Of a stretch of DNA of 64,000 bases, positions 1 to 8,215 are shown piece by piece. The stretch comes from Streptomyces sp. cf386 (lineage in GTDB: Bacteria; Actinomycetota; Actinomycetes; Streptomycetales; Streptomycetaceae): contig NZ_FNHV01000007.1 of the NCBI RefSeq assembly GCF_900103585.1, positions 350,627-414,626 on the forward strand, read 5' to 3'. The position numbers and the translations under genes are program-made. The notes beneath the pieces are model-generated. The model had not been told where the DNA came from. It made no database searches and saw nothing but the letters and a program-made list of their open reading frames with translations. Numbering within the stretch: the first letter of the stretch is position 1; the number at the start of each line of letters is the position of its first letter.

Positions 1-1293
1 CTCGTCGACGAGCAACTGCCCGCGGCCGCCGAGGTCCTCGGGCTGAGCGGGGACGACGCCGCCGCGTACGCCAGTGAGGCCTGGCGGGTGGCCGTCGACA
101 CCGGACTCGTCGAGATCGTCGACGAGGAGGGGGGTACCGTCGCGGCCGGCGCCGACCTGGCCGTGCTGACCGGCGGTTCACCGCAGGACGTGCTCGGCGT
201 CTGGCTCGGCGCGCTGGAGACGGTGCTCGCGGACGCGAGCGTGCCCGACCTCGACGACCTGGTCGACGCCATGGACGGGGGCGGCGAGGTCGACCTCTCC
301 TCGCTGGACTGGGACCCGGAGGCCGAGGCGGAGTTCCTCGACGGCGTGCTCGGCAACCTGTATCTGCTGACGGTCAGTGAGGACGGCCCGGGCGACGCGC
401 CCGTACCGCTGCCCGCCCTCGCCGCGTCGATGATCGTGCCCAGCGACATGGGCGAGCCCACGAACGACGTGCTGGAGCAGGTGTCCGACGCGATGATGCG
501 CCTCGACGACCAGTTCCGGCTGCTGGAGCCGGTCGGGCTGGTGGAGTACCAGCCGGTGGACGAGGCGCTGATGGCGGACGCCGAGGCCGCCGCCGAGGAT
601 CCGTCCGGCGCCGTCGACGACACCGACGTGTCGCGCTACGGCATGGTGCGGCTGACCCCGCTCGGCCGGTACGGGCTGCGGGCCCGACTGCTGGAGGCCG
701 GGTTCGAGGCGCCCGCGGTCGGTGACCTCGCCGACAAGGGCGCCGACGCCCTGCTCGACGGGACGGCCACCTACCCGCCCGCCGCCGCACACGCCGAGAC
801 CGAGCAGTGGCTGGCCACCCGGCCCGAACCCCTCGCCGCGGCACGGGAGTTGCTGGCCGCGGCGCGTGGCCTGGACACCGGGGCGCCCCTGCGACGGCTG
901 CGCTGCCAGCAGGCCCTGTCCCTGGTGGGCGCGGAGGCCGAGCCGGCGCTGCGGGAGGTCCTCGACGATCCGGAGCTGGGCGGGCTGGCCCGGGTCTGGC
1001 TGAGCGAGGCGGGGTTCGGCGACGTTCCCGCGCCGTCGCAGGACCTGGTGTTCTGGCTGACCGTCGACACGGTGGCCGCGCAGCTGGCGGCCGAGGGCAA
1101 CTCCGACGAGCTGAGGGAGCTGGTGCAGGGGTTGGCCGCGCAGCACAGCGGGTTCTTCGCGGCGGCCTGGCGGGTGGATCATCCGGCGACCGCGGATGTG
1201 CTGGAGGCGATGGGGCGGTTGCATCCGGACAAGAAGATCGCGAAGGAAGCGCGGAAGGCTGCCTTCAAGGCGCGGTCGCAGCAGGGGGGTTGA
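1..1293 (+). CDS. hypothetical protein, 5' end outside window
   Basis: The frame is open from the first base, so the true start lies upstream; an internal GTG at 88 is not needed as a start. About 430 residues are visible. The protein is acidic and rich in Ala, Asp, Glu and Leu, has no signal peptide or membrane segment, and looks largely helical. Near residues 290-330 a stretch resembles a HEAT-type helical repeat (paired Leu/Ala helices with 'LRRLRCQQAL' and 'ALREVLDDPEL'). The end is basic (KKIAKEARKAAFKAR). I recognise no catalytic motif and assign no function. Conserved Streptomyces proteins of this general look are usually annotated as hypothetical. Confidence 0.75.
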   Translation, partial: LVDEQLPAAAEVLGLSGDDAAAYASEAWRVAVDTGLVEIVDEEGGTVAAGADLAVLTGGSPQDVLGVWLGALETVLADASVPDLDDLVDAMDGGGEVDLSSLDWDPEAEAEFLDGVLGNLYLLTVSEDGPGDAPVPLPALAASMIVPSDMGEPTNDVLEQVSDAMMRLDDQFRLLEPVGLVEYQPVDEALMADAEAAAEDPSGAVDDTDVSRYGMVRLTPLGRYGLRARLLEAGFEAPAVGDLADKGADALLDGTATYPPAAAHAETEQWLATRPEPLAAARELLAAARGLDTGAPLRRLRCQQALSLVGAEAEPALREVLDDPELGGLARVWLSEAGFGDVPAPSQDLVFWLTVDTVAAQLAAEGNSDELRELVQGLAAQHSGFFAAAWRVDHPATADVLEAMGRLHPDKKIAKEARKAAFKARSQQGG

Positions 1294-1317
1294 GCTAGTT
1301 CCGCGGGTGCGGGTGGA

Positions 1318-1390
1318 GTGTGGCTGGTCGCGCCCACGCGGCGGAGCCGCATATTCGGCACAGGCCCGCGCCCCTAGGGGGTTGCACGCG
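1318..1390. repeat. Streptomyces intergenic repeat, copy 1
   Basis: The gap between the first gene and the PhoX gene holds 'GGCTGGTCGCGC' followed by a GC-rich segment ending in 'CCGCGCCCCTAGGGGG' and 'TTGCACGCGCC'. The same blocks (GGCCGGTCGCGC, CCGCGCCCCTGGGGG, TTGCAC) recur at 39971-40036. From memory, this type of element is scattered through intergenic regions of many Streptomyces genomes. Function unknown. Confidence 0.55.
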
Positions 1391-1524
1391 CCCGGCGTTC
1401 TTTCTTGGAAGCGTGCGCCCTGAGGATGCCTGGTGTTCAACCGGTGTTCAGGCATGGGCGGGACCGTTGCGCCGTCTCGAAGTCCGCCACCCTCCACGGC
1501 ACACCCACTGTCACAGGAGACACC

Positions 1525-2979
1525 ATGTCGCTCACCCGCAGGGACTTCGCAAGGAACTCCGCGATCACCGGGGCCGGTGTCGCGCTGGCGGGCAGCGCCG
1601 GCGTCCTCGGCACCGCACCGAACGCGCTCGCGTCCACGGACACCGAGATCGCGAGCGACAAGTCCGCGGACGCTCACGGTGGCGGGGCCGGTGTCGGCTA
1701 CGGACCGCTGATCCCGGACCCCAAGGGCATCCTCGCGCTGCCCGCCGGGTTCAAGTACCGCGTCATCACCTACAGCGGGAAGACGAAGCTGGAGTCGGGC
1801 GAGTTCACGCCCTCCAACCACGACGGCACGGCCACCTTCGACGGCCCGCGCGGCACCACCCTCCTCGTCAACAACCACGAGCTGAAGGGCCCGCGCGCCA
1901 ACTGGAAGTACCCCGTCCCGCTGACCGAGGGCCTCGTCTACGACCCGGCCGCGTCCGGCGGCTGCACCGTCGTCGAGGTCCGCCCCGACGGACAGGTCGC
2001 CGAGTGGGTCGGCATCGCCGGTACCTCCACCAACTGCGCGGGCGGCAGCACCCCCTGGGGCACCTGGCTCACCTGCGAGGAGAACTCCGACAGAGCCGGC
2101 ACCAACGGCATGACCAAGGACCACGGCTATGTCTTCGAGGTCGACCCGAGCGACCGCCGGGCCAACAAGAACCCCAAGCCCCTGAAGTTCTTCGGCCGCT
2201 ACGACCACGAGGCCGTCGTCATCGACCCCAAGCGCGGCCACGCCTACCTCACCGAGGACGCCGCCGACCCCAACGGACTGCTCTTCCGCTGGACCCCGCC
2301 GAAGGGCTTCGAGTACGGCCGCGGCAAGTTCCGCAAGCTGGCCGACGACGCCGGCGTCCTGCAGGCCCCCAAGTGCTTCGACTCCGGCGGCAAGTTCGTC
2401 GACGACCTGTCCCGCGCCACGAAGATCGGCACGGTCTACGGCGTCGACTGGGTGGACGCCCCCGACCGCGACGCGAAGACCACGCCCGTGCGCAAGCAGT
2501 TCGCCGCCGGCGAGATCACCCGCGCCCGCAAGCTGGAGGGCATGTGGTGGGGCGACGGCGGCACCTACATCGTCTCCTCGTACGCCCGTGACGAAAGCCC
2601 TGTGCAGCACGACGGACAGGTCTGGTTCTACGACCCCAAGCGCCGCACCCTGACCCTGAAGGTCCTCCTCGGCGTCAACCCCGACCCGAGCAAGGACGGC
2701 GCCTTCGACGGCCCCGACAACATCACCGTCTCCCCGTACGGCGGCCTCGTCATCGCCGAGGACGGCGAGGGCATCCAGCACCTCTTCGGCGCCACCGACA
2801 GCGGCCGCACCTACCCCATCGCCCGCAACGACCTGAACATCGGCACCGCCCAGGAGCCGGAGTACAGCGAGTTCACCGGCGTCACCTTCTCGTGCGACGG
2901 CCGGACGCTGTACGCCAACATTCAGACGCCGGGGATCATGCTGGCGATCACGGGGCCCTGGAAGCGGCAGCGGCGTTAG
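1525..2979 (+). CDS. PhoX-family (DUF839) Tat-exported phosphatase
   Basis: A 484-residue secreted protein. The ATG follows AGGAGA by a normal distance and starts a Tat signal (SLTRRDF at residues 2-8, hydrophobic stretch, ALAS near residue 35). The mature part matches the PhoX/DUF839 family: a block around residues 168-188 with 'TNCAGGSTPWGTW' and 'CEEN', 'YDHEAVV', and a C-terminal 'NITVSPYGGL'. PhoX enzymes are monomeric calcium/iron-dependent alkaline phosphatases that release phosphate outside the cell; some DUF839 members have other hydrolase activity, so the substrate is not certain. It appears monocistronic, with a weak inverted repeat just downstream. No PHO box was located. Confidence 0.85.
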   Translation: MSLTRRDFARNSAITGAGVALAGSAGVLGTAPNALASTDTEIASDKSADAHGGGAGVGYGPLIPDPKGILALPAGFKYRVITYSGKTKLESGEFTPSNHDGTATFDGPRGTTLLVNNHELKGPRANWKYPVPLTEGLVYDPAASGGCTVVEVRPDGQVAEWVGIAGTSTNCAGGSTPWGTWLTCEENSDRAGTNGMTKDHGYVFEVDPSDRRANKNPKPLKFFGRYDHEAVVIDPKRGHAYLTEDAADPNGLLFRWTPPKGFEYGRGKFRKLADDAGVLQAPKCFDSGGKFVDDLSRATKIGTVYGVDWVDAPDRDAKTTPVRKQFAAGEITRARKLEGMWWGDGGTYIVSSYARDESPVQHDGQVWFYDPKRRTLTLKVLLGVNPDPSKDGAFDGPDNITVSPYGGLVIAEDGEGIQHLFGATDSGRTYPIARNDLNIGTAQEPEYSEFTGVTFSCDGRTLYANIQTPGIMLAITGPWKRQRR

Positions 2980-3003
2980 AACACCGGTTCACTCGTGCGA
3001 GTG

Positions 3004-3029
3004 GGGCCGTTCGATTCGACGGACGGCCC
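3004..3029 (+). terminator. weak hairpin after the PhoX gene
   Basis: GGGCCGT at 3004-3010 and ACGGCCC at 3023-3029 form a perfect 7-bp stem with a 12-base loop, 25 bases after the PhoX stop codon. There is no U-tract, which is common for actinobacterial terminators. Its position argues against a start at 2995 for the next gene. Confidence 0.45.
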
Positions 3030-3054
3030 TTGGGGCTGGACATACGGTTCACGC

Positions 3055-3744
3055 ATGTCCAAGTTGGGTGAGCATTGCGGCATGCCGGTGAAGAGGAAGA
3101 GCAGGCGCTTCTGCAGCAACCGGTGCAGCCTCGCGGGGACCGCCGCGCAGCGGGCCGGGGCCCGGCGCAGGCCGAAGCCGGTTTGCCCTCGGTGCGGAGA
3201 GCCGGTCCTGACCAGGGGTGCGGTCCATTGCGGTCGGACCTGCGCCAACGTGACCCGTCGGCAGGAGGCGGAGGAACGCCGTGGGGAACCCGCGCCGTGC
3301 CGCCGGTGCGGATCGACGGAGCGTCGCCTCCGCTGCGACGGGCCGTACTGCTCGTGGGCATGCTTCAACGAGGACCGCTACGAACGAACGGGCACCTTCG
3401 CGCGATGGCTTGCCGCGTGGCAGGTGGGCGAGGTCAGTGGGACCAGGGAGGACGGCAGCCCGGACTGGCGGGTGCGCCAAGGCCTGGTTCTGCTCAGAGG
3501 ACAGCGCTGTGAGAAGTGCGGCTGGGCCGAGGTCAACCCTGTGTCGGGCCGCGTGCCCTTGCACGTCGACCACGTCGAGGGAGACCGCACGAAGAACCGT
3601 CCGCAGGACGTCCGTCTGCTGTGCCCGAACTGCCACGCGCTGACGCCCAACTACCAGCACCTGAACAACCCGAGGGTGCAACCTGTGCGTCAGAAGCAGA
3701 GCCGCCGATACCAGGAGGTCTGGCTCGTCGAACGCACGGCATAG
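3055..3744 (+). CDS. HNH endonuclease with multiple zinc-ribbon motifs
   Basis: A 229-residue basic protein. A GTG at 2995 would add 20 residues, but that extension overlaps a hairpin, so the ATG is preferred; neither has a good ribosome binding site. The C-terminal third holds an HNH core: CEKCG, then 'LHVDHVEGD' and 'LLCPNCHAL', the two CxxC pairs flanking the His-His-Asn fold. The N-terminal part has further Cys pairs (FCSNRC, CPRCG...HCGRTC, CRRCG...YCSWAC), suggesting stacked zinc ribbons for DNA binding. Free-standing HNH proteins of this kind are often mobile or phage-derived nucleases. It ends exactly where the surviving part of the TROVE gene begins, which suggests it inserted there. 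Its role in the present host is unknown. Confidence 0.75.
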   Translation: MSKLGEHCGMPVKRKSRRFCSNRCSLAGTAAQRAGARRRPKPVCPRCGEPVLTRGAVHCGRTCANVTRRQEAEERRGEPAPCRRCGSTERRLRCDGPYCSWACFNEDRYERTGTFARWLAAWQVGEVSGTREDGSPDWRVRQGLVLLRGQRCEKCGWAEVNPVSGRVPLHVDHVEGDRTKNRPQDVRLLCPNCHALTPNYQHLNNPRVQPVRQKQSRRYQEVWLVERTA

Positions 3745-3745
3745 C

Positions 3746-4891
3746 GGTCGCTCACCCAAGCCCGTCAAGCGCGGTGTCGCCGACGCCGTACGGCGTCTCT
3801 ACAGCGGCAAGTCGCTGCTGAAGTACGACACCGCGTCCAAGGGCTACCGCTTCGGCGATGTCCTCAACCTGGTGCACGCGGCCCCGGACCCGGACAAGCC
3901 GTGGCAGGGCGAGCTGTTCCAGTACGCCCTCGACCGTCGGCACAACCCGGACACGGCGCTGCCGCCCGCGTCGAACCGCACCCTGGTCGCGCACCGCGAG
4001 CTGATGGCGCTGCCCGTCGAGGCACGGCGTGCGGTGGTCACGTCGGACGGCGGTGCCGAGTGGCTCGCGGCGGCCGGGATGACATGGGAGGCGCTGGCGG
4101 GCTGGCTGCAGGGGCCGATGGACAAGGAAGCCTGGGAGGCAGTGATTCCGTCGATGGGTGCGATGGCGCTCGTACGGAACCTGCGGAACTTCGACCAGGC
4201 CGGTGTCTCGGACGAGGTGGCGGCCCAGGTCGCCGCGCGGATCAGCGACCCGGCTCAGGTGGCGCGGTCGCGGCAGTTCCCCTTCCGGTACCTCGCCGCG
4301 TACCCGCACGCGCCCTCGCTGCGCTGGGCGTACCCGCTGGAGCAGGCGCTCGGTCACTCGCCGGCCAACGTGCCCGCGCTGCCCGGCCGGACGCTGGTGC
4401 TCGTCGATCGTTCGGGTTCGATGTTCTGGTCGCGGCTGTCCGACTGCTCGGAGCTCAACCGGGCCGACGCGGCGGCGATCTTCGGCACGGCGCTCGCGCT
4501 GCGGGCGGCGGACGCGGACCTCGTGCAGTTCGGCACGGACAGCCGCGAGATCTCCTTCCGCCGTGGCGAGTCGATGCCGAAGGTCCTGGAGCGCTTCGCG
4601 GACCTCGGCGGCACGAACACCACCGAGGCCGTGCGCCGGCACTACCGCGAGCACGACCGGGTGCTGATCGTCACCGACGAGCAGCACGCGCCCAGCCATC
4701 ACGGCGACCCGACCGGGCAGGTCCCGGCCGACGTGCCGGTCTACACGTGGAACCTCGCCGGGTACCGGGCGGGCCACGGCCCGTCGGGCAAGGCGAACCG
4801 GCACACCTTCGGAGGGCTCTCGGACGCGGCCTTCCGGATGGTTCCGCTGCTCGAGAGCGCTCGGGACGCCGATTGGCCGTGGGCTGCCTGA
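3746..4891 (+). pseudogene. TROVE/Ro60-family protein gene lacking its 5' part
   Basis: From 3746 the frame reads as the middle of a TROVE (Ro60/Rsr) protein (KPVKRGVADAVRRLYSG, then KYDTASKGYRFGDVLNLVH) and continues through the end of the RNA-binding HEAT-like ring into a C-terminal von Willebrand A domain with intact MIDAS residues (DRSGSM, GGTNT, VTDEQ). Full-length bacterial homologues are about 530 residues; here roughly the first 150 are absent. The frame upstream is closed by TGA at 3662 and contains HNH gene sequence. The first possible start is GTG 3872, with no ribosome binding site and well inside the TROVE fold. Ro60 binds Y RNA and misfolded RNA; this copy is probably non-functional or makes only a C-terminal fragment. 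Its terminator at 4910 is intact. Confidence 0.8.
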
Positions 4892-4909
4892 GTTCCTGAG
4901 TCCCTGAGC

Positions 4910-4942
4910 GTGGCCCGCACCTTCACGGGGGGTGCGGGCCAC
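4910..4942 (+). terminator. hairpin terminator of the TROVE gene
   Basis: GTGGCCCGCACC (4910-4921) pairs perfectly with GGTGCGGGCCAC (4931-4942): a 12-bp GC-rich stem with a 9-base loop, 19 bases after the stop codon. Confidence 0.85.
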
Positions 4943-4969
4943 ACCCTTGTCCGGACCCAAATTGACATC

Positions 4970-4975
4970 TAACAT
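4970..4975 (+). promoter_or_regulatory. possible -10 of a leaderless GntR transcript
   Basis: TAACAT sits 8 bases before the ATG at 4984, in an AT-rich island. Transcription from it would begin at or next to the ATG, and no ribosome binding site is present, so a leaderless mRNA is plausible. A TTGACA at 4962-4967 is too close to be its -35 box and may instead belong to an operator. Confidence 0.4.
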
Positions 4976-4983
4976 TTCAGTTC

Positions 4984-5631
4984 ATGGAGGCCATACGCCC
5001 CGTCGGCCGCACCCTGCTCAGGGACCGCGCCTACGAAGCCATCAGGGACGCCATCGTGGCCGGGGAGATCGAGCCTGGCGCGGTGGTGCGCGATGCCGAT
5101 CTCGCCGAGCGGCTCGGGCTGTCCCGGGCACCGGTGCGGGAGGCGTTCTCGCGGCTCGTGGACGAGGGGCTGCTGGAGAGCAAGCCGCAGAGCTACACAC
5201 GGGTGACCCCGGTCGTGGCCGCCGACGTACGGGACGCCGCCGCAGTGGTCGGCGCCATGCACGAGCTCGTGACGCGCGTCGCCGTGCCCCGGCTGATGGC
5301 CGCGGACGTGGAGATCATGCGCGCCGCCAACGAGCGCTTCGCCGCCGCCGTCACCGCGGGCGAGGTGGACCTCGCCCTGCGGGCGGACGACGAACTGCAC
5401 GACGTCCTGGTGCGGGTGAGCGGCAACCACGCGGCCGCCGCCACCGTCGCCCGCTATACCCCGCTCATCCGCCGCCTGGAGCGCCGGCGCTTCGGCGAGG
5501 GCGGTACCTGCCGTTCGGCCGGGCTGCACGAGCGGTTGATCGAGGCGTGCGCCGCCGGGGAGGCGGACGCCGCAGTGCGTGTCACGGCGGAGATCTGGCG
5601 CACCCTCGCCGACCTGGCCGACTTCGACTGA
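4984..5631 (+). CDS. GntR-family regulator (FCD type)
   Basis: A 215-residue transcription factor with an N-terminal winged helix of GntR type (residues about 12-75: 'AYEAIRDAIVAGEIEPG', 'LAERLGLSRAPVREAF') and a short all-helical FCD ligand domain with metal-type residues (DDELHDVL, 'SAGLHERLIEA'). It sits 87 bases upstream of acdS on the same strand, so it is the likely regulator of ACC deaminase expression. Its ligand may be an amino or organic acid, but that is inference. The stop codon lies inside a 16-bp tandem repeat. Confidence 0.85.
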   Translation: MEAIRPVGRTLLRDRAYEAIRDAIVAGEIEPGAVVRDADLAERLGLSRAPVREAFSRLVDEGLLESKPQSYTRVTPVVAADVRDAAAVVGAMHELVTRVAVPRLMAADVEIMRAANERFAAAVTAGEVDLALRADDELHDVLVRVSGNHAAAATVARYTPLIRRLERRRFGEGGTCRSAGLHERLIEACAAGEADAAVRVTAEIWRTLADLADFD

Positions 5632-5704
5632 TGGCCATGCCGACTGATGCCGATACCGACTGATTCCTCTATCGACTGACGCAGACACCGATCGACGCCG
5701 TGCC
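5625..5704 (+). repeat. 16-bp tandem repeat across the GntR stop codon
   Basis: Four 16-bp units begin at 5625, 5641, 5657 and 5673, each opening with CGACTGA, plus a decayed fifth at 5689. The TGA of the first unit is the GntR stop codon, so each copy carries a further TGA. The array fills the gap between GntR and acdS. Confidence 0.85.
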
Positions 5705-5718
5705 CCTGGAGGTGCCCC

Positions 5719-6747
5719 ATGTCCCCTTCGCCGACCCTCTCCTCGTACGAGCGTTACCCCCTCCTCTTCGGCCCGTCGCCGGTCCACCCCCTTGAGCGCC
5801 TGACCGCCCACCTCGGCGGCGCCTCGCTCTGGGCCAAGCGCGAGGACTGCAACTCCGGGATCGCGTACGGCGGCAACAAGACCCGCAAGCTGGAGTACCT
5901 GGTCGCCGACGCGCTCGCGCAGGGCTGCGACACGCTCGTCTCGATCGGCGGTGTGCAGTCCAACCACACCCGCCAGGTCGCTGCCGTGGCCGCCCGCGCC
6001 GGCCTCAAGTGCGTGCTGGTCCAGGAGAGCTGGGTGGACTGGCCCGACTCCGTCTACGACAAGGTCGGCAACATCCTCGTCAGTCGCCTTGCCGGAGCCG
6101 ACGTACGCCTGGTGCGCGCCGGGTTCGGGATCGGCTTCAAGGAGAGCTGGGAGCAGGCGCTGCGGGAGGTGGAGGAGTCGGGCGGCAAGCCGTACGCCAT
6201 TCCGGCCGGCGCCTCCGACCACCCGCTCGGCGGGCTGGGGTTCGCCGGGTGGGCGTATGAAGTCGCCGAGCAGGAGCGGGAGTCGGGCGTCTTCTTCGAC
6301 ACGGTCGTCGTCTGCTCCGTGACCGGCTCCACCCAGGCGGGCATGGTCGCCGGGTTCGCGACCCTTGAGGAGGCCGGCGGGCGTCCGCGCCGCGTTCTCG
6401 GCATCGACGCCTCGGCCAAGCCTGCCACCACGCGTGAGCAGATCGCCCGGATCGCTCACCGCACAGGCCAACTCATCGGCGTCAAGCGTGAGTTGACCGA
6501 GGCCGACGTCGAGCTGGACGACCGCTATCACGCCAGCACCTACGGCATCCCGGACGAGGCGACCCTGGAGGCGATGCGCCTCGCCGCGCGGACCGAGGGC
6601 ATGGTCACCGACCCCGTCTACGAGGGGAAGTCGATGGCCGGAATGATCGACCTGGTCCAGCGTGGAGAGATCGGCCGGGACTCCACCGTGCTCTACGCCC
6701 ATCTGGGTGGGCAGCCGGCGCTGAACGCCTACAGCGCGCTGTTCTAG
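5719..6747 (+). CDS. acdS: 1-aminocyclopropane-1-carboxylate deaminase
   Basis: A 342-residue cytosolic PLP enzyme of the tryptophan synthase beta superfamily. It opens the cyclopropane ring of ACC to give 2-oxobutanoate and ammonia, removing the plant ethylene precursor. The ATG follows GGAGGT. The PLP lysine is K54 (AYGGNKTRK) and S81 (GGVQSNH) matches the catalytic serine of known deaminases. Near the end, 'DPVYEGKS' and '[12 protein letters not shown]' carry the Tyr-Glu and Leu that separate true ACC deaminases from D-cysteine desulfhydrases. It is probably transcribed with the GntR gene. The trait fits a plant- or rhizosphere-associated streptomycete, in line with the pectin genes further along. 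Confidence 0.93.
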   Translation: MSPSPTLSSYERYPLLFGPSPVHPLERLTAHLGGASLWAKREDCNSGIAYGGNKTRKLEYLVADALAQGCDTLVSIGGVQSNHTRQVAAVAARAGLKCVLVQESWVDWPDSVYDKVGNILVSRLAGADVRLVRAGFGIGFKESWEQALREVEESGGKPYAIPAGASDHPLGGLGFAGWAYEVAEQERESGVFFDTVVVCSVTGSTQAGMVAGFATLEEAGGRPRRVLGIDASAKPATTREQIARIAHRTGQLIGVKRELTEADVELDDRYHASTYGIPDEATLEAMRLAARTEGMVTDPVYEGKSMAGMIDLVQRGEIGRDSTVLYAHLGGQPALNAYSALF

Positions 6748-6929
6748 GCGGTCCGGCGCTCTCGATCTGCGAGGGCCGGGGGCTCGGCCTGCGGGGCTCG
6801 CGGGCTTCGACCCGAGAGGCTCGCGACTTGGGCGTGCCGGGCTGGGCGGCCTCGGCGGGCCGAGCTCGGGCCACCGTCGTCGTACCGGGCCCTGCCCTGG
6901 CGTCCACCTGGCCGGATACAGTGCACAGC

Positions 6930-7967
6930 GTGTTGGCGGACGATCAGCAGCAGGAGCCGAGTGTCGACCGGACCGACGGCCCCCGCCGCCGGGCCACGAT
7001 CCACGACGTCGCCCAACTGGCCGGAGTGTCGCGCCAGACGGTCTCCCGCGCGGTGAACGACAAGGGCGAGATCGACCCGGGGACGAAAGAGCGCGTCCTT
7101 GAGGCGGCGCGGCTGCTGGACTACCGGCCGAGCCGGTTCGCGCGCGGCCTGGTCCGGAAGGGGACGGTGACCGCGGGTCTGGTGATCCCGGATCTGATGA
7201 ACCCCTTCTTCCCGGAGGTGGCCGCCGGGGTGCTGGAGGCCGCCGAGCGGCGCGGCTGGCAGGTGGTCGTGTGGGACACGCGCACCGACGAGGCCCGGGA
7301 GCGGGAGGCGCTCGACGTGCTCTCCCACCAGGCGGACGCGGTCGTCGGCTACTTCAAGAACCCGGATGACGTGCTGGCCCGGCACCTCGGTGGCGTACCG
7401 CTGGTGCTGCTGGAGCGCGGCCCTCAGCAGACCCGGTTCGCGGCCGTCGGCATCGACGCCGCGGCCGGTCTCGCACAGGGCCTGGCCCATCTGGTCCGTG
7501 CGGGGCACCGCCGTATCGGCATGCTGGACGGCGTGCACGGTCCCGCTCCCAGACGGCAGGCCTTCCTCGCTGAGGCCCGGCGGCACGGCCTGCCCGTCGA
7601 CGACGGCTGGATCGCCATGTGCCCCGAGCACAGCGTGGCGGGCGGCGAGGCGGGCATGGAGCTGCTGCTGGACGCGCGGCCCGAGATCACCGCGGTGTTC
7701 GGCTTCAACGATCTGATCGCGGTCGGCGCGATGCGTGCCGCCCGGCGCCGTGGCCGGAAGGTGCCGGGCGATCTGGCCGTCCTGGGCTTCGACGGGCTGT
7801 CGCTCGGGGAGCTGGTCGACCCGGCCCTCACCACCCTGCACATCGACAAACGGCAGCTGGGACGGCTGGCCGTGGAGCAGGTGGCGCGGCTGCGGGCGGG
7901 GGAGGAGCCGATGAGCGGCGCCGACGCCTGGGTGGTTCCCGAGCTGGTGGTGCGGGCCTCCGCCTGA
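6930..7967 (+). CDS. LacI-family sugar-responsive regulator
   Basis: A 345-residue repressor. The DNA-binding helix-turn-helix is at residues about 22-42 (TIHDVAQLAGVSRQTVSRAV), followed by a periplasmic-binding-type ligand domain with family landmarks (GLVIPDLMNPFF, 'GFNDLIAVGAM', 'DLAVLGFDG'). GTG 6930 is chosen because a TACAGT -10-like box lies 7 bases upstream, suggesting a leaderless transcript; GTG 6921 and earlier starts are possible. It is next to and co-oriented with a sugar ABC importer whose promoter carries a perfect palindrome, so it most likely represses that operon until the sugar binds. Substrate unknown. Confidence 0.88.
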   Translation: MLADDQQQEPSVDRTDGPRRRATIHDVAQLAGVSRQTVSRAVNDKGEIDPGTKERVLEAARLLDYRPSRFARGLVRKGTVTAGLVIPDLMNPFFPEVAAGVLEAAERRGWQVVVWDTRTDEAREREALDVLSHQADAVVGYFKNPDDVLARHLGGVPLVLLERGPQQTRFAAVGIDAAAGLAQGLAHLVRAGHRRIGMLDGVHGPAPRRQAFLAEARRHGLPVDDGWIAMCPEHSVAGGEAGMELLLDARPEITAVFGFNDLIAVGAMRAARRRGRKVPGDLAVLGFDGLSLGELVDPALTTLHIDKRQLGRLAVEQVARLRAGEEPMSGADAWVVPELVVRASA

Positions 7968-8027
7968 GGCGCCAAGCCTGTAGGGGCGGGCCACATGGGC
8001 CGTCAACACATAGGGCGTGCACGTCCC

Positions 8028-8057
8028 TTGACACTGGTTTTCGGACGCCTCGATACT
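8028..8057 (+). promoter_or_regulatory. sigma70-type promoter of the ABC importer
   Basis: TTGACA (8028-8033) and GATACT (8052-8057) are separated by 18 bases. This is among the best housekeeping-type promoter matches in the window, upstream of the binding-protein gene at 8216. Confidence 0.65.
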
Positions 8058-8064
8058 CGACGGC

Positions 8065-8082
8065 AACGTTCACGTGAACGTT
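8065..8082. promoter_or_regulatory. perfect 18-bp palindromic operator
   Basis: AACGTTCACGTGAACGTT equals its own reverse complement and lies where transcription from the promoter at 8028-8057 would begin. Even symmetry with a central CG is typical of LacI-family operators, and the adjacent LacI gene at 6930 is the obvious candidate. Confidence 0.75.
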
Positions 8083-8094
8083 CACGGACTCCAA

Positions 8095-8140
8095 ATCTCC
8101 CCACATCGATCTCCCCGGCGATTTCCCCAGCGATCTCCCC
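8095..8140 (+). repeat. short repeats in the leader of the importer mRNA
   Basis: ATCTCCCC occurs at 8095, 8109 and 8133, with ATTTCCCC at 8121 (spacing 14, 12 and 12). The C-rich motif is antisense to GGGGA-type ribosome binding sequences. Whether it does anything is unknown. Confidence 0.5.
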
Positions 8141-8215
8141 ACAGCGCGATGCCGAGCCCGGGACGAAGGGTCGACATCGTTGTCATCCGCACATCCCGAA
8201 AGTGAGTGCGCGCCC

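Noticed and set aside
178-2781. 867-codon open frame on the minus strand
   Set aside because: It lies opposite two well-supported genes and results from high-GC codon bias; the translation is low-complexity and has no domain.
2995-3054. GTG 2995 as start of the HNH gene
   Set aside because: The extension overlaps a hairpin downstream of the PhoX gene, has no ribosome binding site and adds residues without motif character.
4962-4967. TTGACA as a -35 box for the GntR gene
   Set aside because: A -10 at correct spacing would fall at or after the start codon; the TAACAT at 4970 fits a leaderless transcript better.
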